From contig OU612072.1 in the NCBI GenBank assembly GCA_914767715.1, forward strand, positions 11,718,001 through 11,782,000: 64,000 nt of DNA, written 5' to 3'. A model generated the notes under the pieces. That model had not been told where the DNA came from. It worked only from the letters and a program-made list of their open reading frames with translations, and ran no database searches. The stretch comes from Membranipora membranacea (Eukaryota > Bryozoa > Gymnolaemata > Cheilostomatida > Membraniporidae). A program made the translations under genes and the position numbers. Within the stretch, counting starts at the first letter, position 1, and the number at the start of each line of letters is the position of its first letter. Positions 22,609-35,300 of this stretch are shown here, in pieces.

Positions 22609-25600
22609 ATGATGGAGGATAAGCAGCCTGAACAAAACAAGGTGGGCACTAAAACCGTGAGTTAGTGAAGTTCACTCTTAAATTTGCTTTATGCTTTGAA
22701 AGGTTATACATATACGGTGCATGACTTTCTCTATGTGCACTCACTCTTATCTTCACAATCTATGATATGATGACTTTTGAGTTGACAGAGCTGACGTTGA
22801 TTGTCAAACTATACAAACAACAACAGGAATTTTTGACTTACATAGAGTAGACTTAGTTCATTGCTAATTTATTAAATTAGTTAGTCACCTCCTCCTCTTC
22901 TCTTGTCTTGTTAACAAAGTTTACAAACAATAATAAAATAGTGTATTTATTTTTGTTAGTTTGATTGATGTGTTCTGTAGTACTAAACTCAGTGGTCGCT
23001 GAACTGAGAAGGCCCACTCATTTGGCAGTGATTGTGAAACAAATATATCTGAACAAACAGCATGTGATGTTGTATTTGATTGATTGTTATCGAGTTGGGC
23101 CTATCTATCTATGTTGCGCTCACAGTCATTAGTTTAGCAATAGAAATAAATGTCTTTTTACGCTGCAGAAGTCTGAGAAGTAGAGGTAGCTGATTGGATT
23201 GATCCTGGAAAGTTAACCCCCCCCCCCCCCCCCTAGGCCTACAGGCTCCTTCAACAAAGTTTAAAACATAGTAGAATTACTAACAAACTCAACAGAAATA
23301 TCAATAGGCTTATATGGCGGCATTAATGTGTGCACATGGTATTTGATGTTTGATTTTCCTGCATCATGTTTTGCTAGTAAGTCTCTAGTTTTATGTATAT
23401 TTTTCAAGTCTCCTGGGAGGACACGGTCCAGATCTAGAAGCAGATCGCGCTCTCGTAATACCAAACCTATGAATGGAAGCGTTAAAAAGCGGGGCAGACC
23501 TAAAGCTAGCAGTGATGTAGAGAACAGTCCAGCACCTCAAGTCAGACAAAGAGTCAGTAGATCAGCCAGTCCCAGTCGTAAGAAGGCAGACCCGTTACGA
23601 CCAGAGACTCCGACACGGATAAGCCGACGACTACAGGAGAAAGCTGAACAACAGGTTAGTTTTTTTTTCTGTTCCTGCTCTATTTTGTAAATAATAAGAT
23701 ATATGCAAATGTATAGAACATGCAATGGTGCAGTCAGGTAGTCTGTGACCAAGCAGCCACAGACCAGAGAGGTGACCGCCCGATTGGAAGTTTGTCATGT
23801 TTCTCTATCAAATGTTGAGCTCTGTCCATTGATTGTCTAAAATAAAGCTCTTTGCTCCTGATCGGTCATTCTGTAGCCTTGACTGAGACTTGTGCTTGTG
23901 AATTTATCTTGAGTTGACGTTTTCATTGCAATATGAAATCTGATGTCCACTTTTATATACTAATTCAATCAAAAATCAGTTCTAACATGGGGACACGTGA
24001 TGATGCAGAGAAAAAGCTCAAATTGTTCTGTTTGGCTCTGCAAGTTGATGGAGTAGTTAAAAGAACTGAGGGTGAGGCTCCCGAACTGAATGTATGCCTT
24101 TTTGACCCTACGACTGTCATTACCCAAATTATTATATATCCCATTAGTTATTACCAATGAAAATCCGTCATCTTTTTTGCTGACCTGCCTGTCAACGATA
24201 TCATATAATAGCGATAAGTGTATAATCCGTCTGAATTTACAAGGAATCAGTTGATGGAAGGTGCGATTTTACAGCCTGCATAAATATTAGGGGTCGTAGG
24301 CGGTCAACGAAGGATTTATTGCTGGTCCTTACAAAGCTGTATAACCCTTATGTAGTTGGTTAGATTTAGAGTACATTATTACATCACGAGTAAGCCATCC
24401 TAGTTCTTAGGCTGATTTAAATATATTGATGCATTGCGAGACTGACGATAAATGGGGATGAATTCTAATAGTGCGGCATTTAGAAGCCACCTGGTGTAAA
24501 TTAGGGCAAACCCTGTGGTATGAGATCCCAACTATAGGTGTCACATATCACTTTTGATTGATAGATAATGAGCTAGATCTAGGATCATTGGTGGTTTGCG
24601 TTAAGTCAATGGTTTTCTACTATGCTGTCACTAAGTAAAACCGAGTGGCCACTAAATCTAGACCTACTTAGTAGTGCATAAGCCAGTGTATAAAATATTT
24701 CTGCCCATTCATTTACTACAAGCTAAGATACTAAAATACTTTATTGATGTGTGTAAATATTGAGATTGTCATGCTGCAGTCTACTCCATCCCGCGAAATA
24801 CTTATTGTGTGTCCATTTAGTGTTTACGTTGATTTCAATGGAGGTATGGAATCTATTGTTTTGATGTAGTTCTTATAAACTATGTTCAAATATGCTAGTA
24901 TATGGAACCATTGATGGAATGTTATCATTGTACATGATGGATGTTAGTTTGATGTTTACATTGCATGAAATTTGATCTGATGGCCCAAAAATGGCTCCAA
25001 AAATATGATCCAGTCTTGACCTACAATTTTGTGTTGTTTTATTGCATTACAAATTATTGATAAAATGTAACCTTGAAATTAGTACATTCTCTCATCTGGT
25101 CTGGTGCATAGCCTCTTGGCTAATAATATAACCAGGAAATTTATGATTGTATGGTCATTTTTATAACAGGGAGAGTGACATCTCAGTCAATGCCTTTTTC
25201 CAGAGCTGTAACAATGACTAGTTGTCTCAATGACAATAAGGCATTGACTGCCTTAAAATGTTAACCTAAGTAGCAGTGTTTCTAGGAAAGGTCCATACCT
25301 CTGTTTAATTATTAAATCATTATCAGATTTGTCTTTCCATGTGTTGTGGTAAAACAACCTCTCAATAATAGAGTTCTATATTTTGACCTCTCAGCTCAGC
25401 TGATAAATGTGCAATGTCAAGGTTGTAATCAGGTGCTATTGTAGCCTTAGAACTATTGTTTTATTTAACTTCAATTACTGTTTGTAGCATATAGGCCTCA
25501 TTAATAAGCCTGCTAGTTCATGAGCTAGATAGAAGAAAGTAACTAGCATCATTACATTTTGCACTGTTGGCTGAGGTTTCATAACTACTGGTTCATTGGT

Positions 25601-28600
25601 GCTCATATGCACATAGCCCAGCATTGAGCCTGGGCATACCCATTGAATGTTAGTTAGCTGCATTAGGTTGTCGAGTTACAAAGCACAAATCTGGTGAGGA
25701 ATTGATTATTTGAGGTCTCATTGTTGCACAGAGCAGGGACTTGTTGTTTCTGCTAACTGTTAAAGTAGGCATGTCAGATTAAGCTGTTAATGTGCCTTCC
25801 TCAAACTGACATCTGTGACCATGTTTGACTTGATGACGGCAAAATGTGTTGGCTCTCATCGTAGTCATAGCCAACCCCGACAGGCTGTCTGTTTGTATTC
25901 CCGCTCATGAGAACGTAAATCTTTTCTTGCTACGTAGGCCTAGGTACACGCTGTGACAACTGATTCTTCACTGATCGACTGAAAAAACAAGGTCTGCTTC
26001 TTGTAGTACATGTTGTTGTATTGTTGTAGATAGAGGAAATGTCTCAGAGGAGTAAGCCCGGGTCAGGGGATGCGGATGTCAAACAGAACGGTGGTCACAA
26101 CAAATCGAACTCTAACTCCTCCTCCTCATCAGGTAAGAATGTCAGCCCTGTATGCCCCCATTGGGTTATGTTGGGGGTTATACAGAGATGAGTGATACCT
26201 GCCATAGGTCTCGTTCCCGAATGGCTAGCTCTCTGATTGATCTATATATACCGGGAAGTGAAGGATTCAGGAACGAAATTGCGTAATTGGTAAGAGACTA
26301 TCACAAAATACAAAGGTTTTGAACAGATAACTTGAGCAGAGAATCCTCTTTATTCTGTTTTGATGGCCCCTAGTTTGTAACTGTTCTGGCATTATTACGA
26401 TTATTTGTAATCAAATGCCATCAACAACATGACAGTGATAATCCCTGTACTGGGACCATTGTAGTTAGAACTTTGCTGTGTGCCCCAAATGTGCAATGTG
26501 CTGTGGTCATTCAAACCTGGTCGGCAACAAACAAAACTGATGCTAGTCCCTCCTCTGCATTAACAAACCTGTCTCAGGGCCTTCGACTATGTGATCAGCA
26601 TACTTATATCTATTTTCACTGACAGTATCTGACATGTTGCCTTGACTGCTCACAGGCTCTCTCGCATCAGTTGTAAGCAAGTTGCATGTAACATTGACCA
26701 ATACCACTCCTTACCACATATGTTGCTAAGGTGTATTTCTGTCACACTGTTCCTTTTTCTGTACAGGTGGTTCACATCCTGAAGTGATAGCATTTGGCGG
26801 ATCGTTCGGTGGAGCTGCTCTTACTCTGTTATTACCGGCTACTGTTTATTTTCTAACCTTTGCTGTCACTGATAAGGTAGGTCTGATTATACTTTCAGCG
26901 ATGCGTCATATCTATGTAATGCATTAAAATTTGAGGCCCATTTATGTATAGTCAACTTTATAAGTTGCAAGCTTCTGTGATAGCCTTAGTTTATTGCCAA
27001 GCTGGACATTTTAACCGAGACAGCCCGGGCGGGGTGTAGTATATGGGTTTCAAAAAAGCTATTTTTGATTTTTAATATTCAAATGACTAGGTTGATGATA
27101 TCGGGCAATGTGAGTGTTTCAGGTAAGTGGTACGGGGACAACAAAAGTGTTATATTTCTTGCAGGCCATGTAACGAGAATGTCATGTTTACCCTTTTAGA
27201 AATCAGTTTTACTCTCCTCACCTTGACCAGTGCAGCTAATCAAACAAGTAGTAATATATAAGAATTCTAGATTAACCCGCTGCAGATAAGAGGCAATTAT
27301 CAGCTTGACTAGTTAGGCTAGATAAGATTTCTAACTCTAGTCTAGGTCACTATGTAGGTGATTTTGTGTGCCACTGTAACTCATTGAAGCAAAGGACATC
27401 AGCAAGTGATGGAGAGGGGGTAGGGAGGAGTGGTAGTGATGTGCAACAGACAGGGTGGAACAGTTTCTATATATTATGGGCCTGAGGCTGACAATGTATA
27501 TAGATCTAGGTGTATGTGAGGGGTCAACCCAAAGAGACAGGCTGGGTGTTTTATACTTTTCTGTTGTGTTGTAGAATTGGGGAGTATCCCTATTAAAGCT
27601 GCCAGCCTACCCTAACTCATTAGACGCGTTCTTCAGTGCTGAGGTGTTCGGTATAGTGTTTGGATGGTACGCATTCCAAGCAGCTCTGGCCATGATTCCT
27701 CTCGGCCCTCTTGTGAAGGGACAGCCTATAGCTACTCAGAACGGGCGGAGACTGGATTACAGGTGCAATGGTGGGTATAGTTTCATTTATTGTAGATAAG
27801 TCATAATTATGACCAGAGTCATATACAGGACTGCAGAGTGACATGTCTTTGTTTTATTGCAAAAAGCCAGCCTGTTTATTGGAGAGAGGATATACTGTTA
27901 TATTCGATTGTCGATTGACTCACTTCTGGTAGAATATTGCTTCAAAATCCACATTGAAACTTATTTAAACGATTATGAACAATCGGAAAATACCATAATG
28001 ATTTTTTGTAATACTATCCAATACAGCAGGTACAAGATCATAATCTCGTGTAAAATCCCATGGCCGATGATGTTGTTTGTTACCTGTAGTTGATTTGTTT
28101 CTGTGTTTATTACAGGTTTCCTCGCTGTTCTCATTAGCTCACTTCTCTTCGCTGGAGCTTTTCATATGGATTGTGTAAAGATGGATTACATTATCAAACA
28201 CTGGTTACAGTTTGTCACAGCTAGTCTGGCTTATTCATTTCTACTCTCTGTGTACCTGTATGTGAGAGCCCTCTACCGGCCAAAATCAGAGCTAGCACCA
28301 GAAGTTACCAGTGAGTAAACATACTGCTTGCGGATCGATTCTGTGATACAAGTCTCTCTGCACTGTAGCAACAGTACCAAAAACTGGCCCAATTGACCTA
28401 AAAACCTTTTCTTATGAAAGCTAACTTTTTCCCTGTTCGGGTGGGGTGACTTCATCTGAACTTTTTTATTTTCCTATTCGATGCCCCTTTCGGGGCCAAT
28501 GAGAATATGGTTACATTAGATATGATACATGATACATCTCATCTGATTAGCGTACCCTTGTACTATGTAAGGGTGGGCAAGCTAGGCCATTGATCGGAGA

Positions 28601-31600
28601 GCTCACCTCCTTCGGCAGAATGGGTAGCGACCGGGATTCGAACCTGCAACTCTCAGATTGAGAAGCTCGAATCCTAACCACTTCGCCACCCTGCCTGCCA
28701 TCTGAACAAATTCAGTCGCTACAGTGCAAAGATAACCAACATGAATTGATTTGTGTACACTGTGGTGAGTAACCAGTAACACAAAAAGTGGTCCTCAATC
28801 CAAAAAAATTCACCCCTTTTCAACTTCGCGTTTTTCTTCATTTTCCCCCAGAAAATTATCGAACCTCAGAGGTGCTAGAATAACATTATGACTGTTAAAC
28901 AATAAGGTACTGCTTTACACCGTTTTGAGCGGCTGATGTGTTGGTCAGCTATCAATATGTTACAGCAGTGTACAGTGACCACATAGCTACAGTGTCAGTG
29001 TGAAGTATATTTAGTTCCTATAAATGTCAAATAACTTTTCAAGCTGTGAAACATTTGAATCTGAATATTGGGGAAATGGCATATCACTGGATATGAAGTG
29101 ATTTTTGTTTTGCGTGACGTTGTTATTTTCATTTATAGATGAACTGTTCAACGACTTCTTCATGGGGCGTGAGCTGAATCCCCGTATCTGGGGTGATCTG
29201 ATGGATCTGAAGTTTTTCTGCGAACTGAGGCCTGGTTTGATTGGGTGGATGCTCGTAGACTGGAGTCTAGCTGCTAGCCAGTACAAGGCAACAGGGGCTG
29301 TGTCTCCTGCCCTTGCACTTGTTGTGATATTCCAGACTATCTATGTGTTTGATGCCCTCAAGAATGAGGTGAGAATTAAACTCTCTGTGCTTACAATGGT
29401 GACATGTGAGCAAACCCCTGATGTTACAAAACTCATGAGAGGTCACTTTATTATATTATATCTTGGTTGGGAGTTGTGTTCTTATGTTCAAGGAGCGGAC
29501 AACTTCTTGTAGTTCACCATTATTCCTCCCTGATTCCAGCATCATTCCATAACAGAGAGGGCTGTTAAAAATGTGATTTCTTGCGCATATAACCATTGTA
29601 GATGAAGATATATTATAGCGTATATGACTATACTGAACAATCACTAGACCCAATTCCATGAGGTTATTAGGGATGGAAAAAAAGGACATTGATAAAGTTG
29701 ACATATAAACCTTTCTATCTGTAGTCTGCTATTCTCACAACTATGGATATAATCACTGAAGGCTTCGGATATATGCTAGCTTTTGGAGATCTAGTCTGGG
29801 TACCTTCCCTGTATGGACTGCAAGCTATTTTCCTCTATCTTAATCCTGAGCAAGCCGTCACTAATCCCTACGCTCTCGGGGCTATCTGCGCTCTAGAAGG
29901 TGTGTTACTGAGCTCCTTGAAAGGATAAGTCTTATCTATTACGCATCGATAAATTCTCTAAATGTCCATCTGTGAGTCTATGAGAACACTGATGATATTT
30001 TAAAACCAAATTTCCATAATGTGTTGCTCTGCGCGTTCAATGTTCTGGTTTTCTTTATATTTTAATTGCCTCGGGTTGAATTCTGCCCAAGATTTTACGA
30101 GTTTTCCGATGAAATAGTCAAATGCCTCGGGTCCAGTAACAAATAGAGTTAGTCTGTCCGCAAGGAATATTTATTTGAATGAATGAATGATTACTGGAAT
30201 GATATTCCAATAATCATAATTATGCTGGTGTATAGTTGAAGATGTATTCTCAGCCATTGGACGGCTGAAACCTGAAATTTGTTCACAAAGCATTGCCGTT
30301 CGGTGTTTGTCCATCTTATTATGCTATTCAGATCTAGTCATATGTTGACTCTTACCAAGTTTAAGCCCTCCTGTATATAACAGTCGTATCTTTGTGTTTA
30401 CAGCACTAGGCCTGGTTATATTCCGTGGAGCTAACAGTACTAAAGACAAATTCCGAGCCAATCCTAACGACCCTTCTGTGTCACACCTGGAGACAATACC
30501 CACCTCTACAGGCAAGAAGCTGCTCTGCTCCGGGTTCTGGGGTATCAGTAGAAGACCTAACTATCTCGGAGATCTACTGATGGCTACCGCCTGGTGTCTG
30601 CCTTGTGGTAAGTGATCACCTGGCTAGAAGTATTCTGGAGAAGCAAAATAAAAGCTATTAAGCTAGAATTAATTTTAGCTAGAATTAATTTTAGCTAGAA
30701 TTAATTTTAGCTAGAATTAATTTTAGCTTAGCTTGAGTTCATTTTAGTAAGAGTTACGATAAGATAGAGTTCAGTTTAGCAAGAGGTTTCTTTAGCTATA
30801 GTTGAGTTCAGCTAGAGATTTGTTTAGCTAGAGTTTTGTTTAGATAGCATTGGTGAATTTTTGTTAGCTGCCATCAATTTTCACTATGTAAGGAAGATAT
30901 GATATAAAAGTAATGTGAATGCAAACAAGGATTTTTTAGTCACTCATCTCAAGCCTGTGTGAAATGGCCAACTTTTCATACTGCAACTTCTTTATCGGAT
31001 TAGATCAAATTATCTGCATTAGGAGTTACTCTCCCTTTTAGGCTTTAAGTGCATGCAATCATTGAATCCAGATTACATCAAGTTTGCTTGCATTCGTAAT
31101 TACACCCTTCCAGTATCCCTATCAGTAGCGGGGGAGTGATGCCGATTGCATATGAACTGTATCAAACTTGATCTAGCTGCGACTGAACAAAGTTTGGTCT
31201 ATGGTACCGCTCTAAAGTTGAAGCATTGAATTTGAAATCTCTAAACATAACACTATAGCACATGTCTAACTAAATTTTCACATCATTTGTGCAAATTACG
31301 TATCTGGTGTACTATCAGAGTTGCTGTTTTGTTTCATTGTCGCTGTAGCACAAAGCTCCAGCATAAAAGTCAATTTATTTAGAACATTTTGTAAGAGAAT
31401 CTCTCCCATCAATCTAGTTGTGTCCCTTGTTTATCTCTATAGGTACAAGTTTCCTGTTACCGTACTTCTACCCGATACACTTCTTTATCCTGCTGTCTCA
31501 TCGTCAGCTCAGGGATGAGGCGTACTGTAAGCAGAGATACGGAGAGGCCTGGGATAAATACTGTCAGAAAGTACCATACAGAATTATACCTTATGTGTTC

Positions 31601-31603
31601 TAA
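22609..31603 (+). CDS. LBR: Lamin B receptor / delta(14)-sterol reductase-like protein, complete
   Basis: Predicted 550-residue multi-pass inner nuclear membrane/ER protein. Exons: 22609-22641, 23409-23654, 26030-26132, 26767-26876, 27575-27770, 28116-28310, 29139-29368, 29725-29899, 30404-30607, 31443-31603 (1653 nt). Residues about 12-93 form an Arg/Ser-repeat and basic nucleoplasmic segment ([18 protein letters not shown]). From about 135 to the end is the ERG24/LBR membrane domain, with family signatures [53 protein letters not shown] and the C-terminal [16 protein letters not shown]. The family reduces the C14-C15 double bond of sterol intermediates with NADPH; whether this copy is active is not visible. 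Vertebrate LBR begins with a Tudor domain; here only 11 residues precede the RS segment. Either of two adjacent ATGs (22609, 22612) may start it. The RS region favours LBR over TM7SF2. Confidence 0.92.
23218..23233. repeat. Poly-C tract in intron 1 of the LBR gene
   Basis: Sixteen or so consecutive C residues. Similar tracts occur at about 4422, 16501 and (as G) 44110. They are hard to sequence, so lengths may be unreliable. Confidence 0.8.
28560..28702 (-). mobile_element. tRNA-derived SINE in an LBR intron
   Basis: On the minus strand the head reads gggtggcgaagtggttagga (A-box-like) with gcaggttcgaatcccggtcg (B box), and its ends pair like a tRNA acceptor stem (GGTGGCG with CGCTACC). The anticodon arm does not fold as a normal 7-nt loop, so a SINE head or a dead tRNA is likelier than a working tRNA. 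Limits are approximate. Confidence 0.5.
30661..30724. repeat. 16 bp tandem repeat in the last LBR intron
   Basis: Four copies of agctagaattaatttt, followed by decayed relatives (agctagagtt-type) to about 30850. Confidence 0.9.
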
Positions 31604-32171
31604 ACCACCGACTCGAACTTGTCACCGATAGGCTGATCACTTGTATGGATCTGCCTTTGAACACAATGACTGTGAAGCCCTTCTGTAGGCTGACATGAGA
31701 TTATTTGGTCTTCAGTATTCAAACCTTGATCTCTTTCATTTTGAGGCAGAGGGATTTGTCTCAAACTTGTATGAAAATTATGTTAGTAATACAAACTGGC
31801 TTTGATGATACATGAGGAAGGTGATTCTTTTTGCCACAACCTACAAGGCTGAACTTTTTAGACAATTACAACTTCCCGATAGTATAATTCAATAATGACT
31901 AAGAACAATTTTTTTACTGTTGTCTTATTACTGAACTTTCTGGGTTTATGCAAGGCTTTAACTCCTTGGTTTATGTGGACGCATGATTTTAATATTCTCT
32001 TGAATAGACATCATTTTACATTTAATTGGTAAGGTAACATGTTTCTGTCTTATTTTCAATCACTTTCTATATCCCTGTATATAGTTGTAAATACGTTGCG
32101 ACTTTTTCGGTTATGCAACTCATTACAGTTTATTGTTGTAACTTTGCAAATGAAGAATTATAGAATACATA

Positions 32172-32177
32172 AATAAA
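32172..32177 (+). terminator. Poly(A) signal of the LBR gene
   Basis: AATAAA about 570 nt past the stop at 31603; cleavage is expected some 10-30 nt later, near 32190. Confidence 0.6.
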
Positions 32178-32198
32178 TATAATTATGTATAAAGTATT

Positions 32199-32204
32199 TT
32201 TATT
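32199..32204 (-). terminator. Poly(A) signal of the heme peroxidase gene
   Basis: AATAAA on the minus strand, about 150 nt past the TGA at 32355-32357. Cleavage is expected near 32180, so this 3' end should overlap that of the LBR gene. Confidence 0.6.
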
Positions 32205-32354
32205 TAAAAGCGACATTATGATGTAAACATCAACAATGTCTTCACTTTGGCACAGTTTCACAAGTAAGTAATTATCCCACCCTCCACAGTATAGATAGAA
32301 AATTACATCCAGGTAAAGGTGTTTGTCTTGGTTGACGTTTGTACGATAATGTCA

Positions 32355-35300
32355 TCAAAAACTAGGAATGAATGATTTTCTGTTATTTCCCGCACGAATT
32401 CTATTTTGCGATCTGACACGGCCACCAGAATTCCTCTGCTGACCTCTGGGATACCTTGGTACATTCTGTCTACCCCTTCGGTTAGAGTTTCTGTTTTGTG
32501 TCTGACTGCCTTGTTGTCTTTGGTGCGATCTGTACCCTCTACCATGTGGTCTTCTTGCTGGAGGAAGTGCAGTTGTAAATGAAGTTGTAGGATCAACCAA
32601 TCCATCACTCCATAGACTGAGATCAATCGATGGTATGGCCTGACAGGATACTTCGGGGTTACTGCAATAGTATAAAATATAAGCTGTTATTCCTATCATA
32701 ATGGGTTAATTATAGTATATCACTTATACTATCGGTCCAATTATGGTCCGCAAGTCAGTCTCTATCACTATTCTTCGGCACTGTTTTATATATGGTTCTC
32801 CTGCAGGTGTGTCTTTAAATGCTATTTAGATTAAAACTAATTTGAGCTTTCACTATTTTTTCTTTAGAAATTCAATGGTTGTTTTCGGAGTTGCCCTTCC
32901 ATAATCTGGATTTTATTTTTCAGAACTCTGGTTTATTCAATCTCGTAATGTAGGTCCCTTCAGACTGATCTCATAAATTCTGACATTTACCTAATTCATT
33001 AATTGGGACCAAATTTGGTCGAGCGGAGTGCAATGTAAAATGTATTAGGTAACAATTTAATGGACTTTGAAGAACTGGCACTCTAAAACGCACCTGAAAC
33101 TTTCTACTTTTAGCATGTTTCTTCTCACAGATGGATCTGCTACATTGTCACAGTAGATTCTGGCCAGAGAGATTTTCCTGATTGCCCGCTCTTGTTCTGA
33201 AATATACAAATTGACAACTCTGAAATGTTTTCAAGAAGGCCCGTGAGTGGATAATTCTAAAATTTATGTTAAAGGCCGGTCTTTATGAATCTATAGCTGT
33301 TAGGTTACTTCGTCACATTTAGCATACCTATAATTTTGACCACCACGAATATAAGCCCCACCTCATTCATGACTCATATAACAACATTGGAGTCACAAAC
33401 AGAAGTTTACAGGCTAATTCATCGATAAGCTATTTGAGTTAGTTGTATTTACCTGATGTAAATCCGACTGGAGACTTTCTCTGGAACCAGAATCTATCAC
33501 CGTGTCTCAGGTTTGAGAACTGATCTCCGATAATATGAGAGAATGTCTCTCCTAGTATCGCATCCTGCTGTGGTATCTCTGACATACCTTAAAATATTAG
33601 TGGTATATAATCATAGGTAACTCATTCCGTCAAGTTATGTGGTCTCCAAATCGACCTACTTTTTCAAAATAAAATATCAGGTACAATGCCAATTTTCACT
33701 ACCTTATAAATAAAGTAATGACTTTGAGTTAATTATAGCTTGAATTAATTCCATCAGTATTTAAAGCCCAGGTGAAATGGTGAACTTTTCTTACTTCAAA
33801 CGGAATATTCTTATCGCATAATAGAGAATTAGTCATTTAATTGAAATTGTTCTGTCATTATATCAGACCAACTAAAACCTGAATCGGTGCTCACCTCCTG
33901 GGAAGAGCTCGATATCTAGTGGACTAGGATACACTGATCTGAGAGAGTTCACTGTCGCCATGTCATGTGTTACTCCAATCATCGCATCATATGAACGGAA
34001 TGTCTTCAGACCAAAGCGCTTTCTGATAAATAAATGAGACACACATAATTATTTGTATGTTAAATGCAAATCATCAAACAACAATCTGCAAAAGGGGAGA
34101 CAACATAACCGAGAGCAGTCCGACATATTCGAACAACTTTATAGAAACTTAAAATCTTGGCAGCTTAGGCAGCTTAGGAGAGTGTTTATAGATAATAGCC
34201 AATCAGACCGGGTAAATGTTTGGTAGCCAATGTGTCAGCTCTGATATGATTAGCTGTTAGGCGGGAAAGAGAGCCAGTGACAGGTCACAGAAAGCACCCA
34301 TTGAGATATAATCATTGATACGAATATATATCAGTGGATATAATGGAAGTGAAGCTGCATTATGCAATGCAACACTCACTACTATGATATATATTTTCAT
34401 CTTCTCTAGCACTGGCTATTTCCCACCCATCACAGCCAAACATAGTCAAGACATTGACTGAAAGAAAGTTAGCCATAAATTGCGATATCTCATGTACAGT
34501 ATACTACTTCACTCGTCTAGGGTAAGGTAAGGTTTTAGACAGATGTTTCGGGTGACAGAGAGTGACCGCGGTCTACCTTATCTGCATATAAGACCCAATT
34601 CCATGGTCTCTTCCTCTCTGTATGTTAAACGCCATCAGATCCAACTCATCATCGAATAATCTATCTCTCAGCTGCAAAAAAAGTAATTAATAAGTCTTTC
34701 AAAGTTTAGAAAATGCAATAAATGATGAATCTTGCCAGTAGACTACTTATTGACGTAACTTATTTGATCAGGTGGATGGAACTATTAAAGTGAAATCAAC
34801 TTTTTTTCCCCACACAATATGCGTTTATCTCCTTCAATTTTTTGCTTTGGATCTCTATGATGACATGAGCTATGCTGGATTTCAACTCATTTCATCAAAT
34901 TTTGACGAAATTAATCGAGTTTAAAGTTTCTAATGGTAGACATATACGCAAAATGTTTGTCTATGACATCATATCCCCCTGCGCAAAGCTTGTGAGCGGG
35001 CCCCAGCGAGGCCTTACTTTGATAAGATGTAACTTCAGTCCTTGTTGACCAATTGGGCTGTTCTTGGGCTCATTTTAAAGCTTATAAGCTGGAGCAGTTT
35101 CCTTGATTACTTCAAGGTTTATTTCATGGATGCTTTAATGAAAGTTTTGTCTAAACATATTGCTGCTGGAACTCCAGTGTCTGGCTAAGATTTAATCTTT
35201 GAACGGAGCTTCTTAGTCATAAAGAAGTACAGAGAGGAAAGAATTAGGATCAGCAGAATTTCACCCCTAACTGACCCCAGGCGTTTCTGATAGAAAACTT

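Noticed and set aside
22642-23408. Hidden Tudor-domain exon in LBR intron 1
   Set aside because: No open frame with splice signals and Tudor-like aromatic residues was found here.
28612-28690. Functional tRNA gene on the minus strand
   Set aside because: The acceptor ends and B box look right but the anticodon arm does not fold normally; a SINE head fits better.
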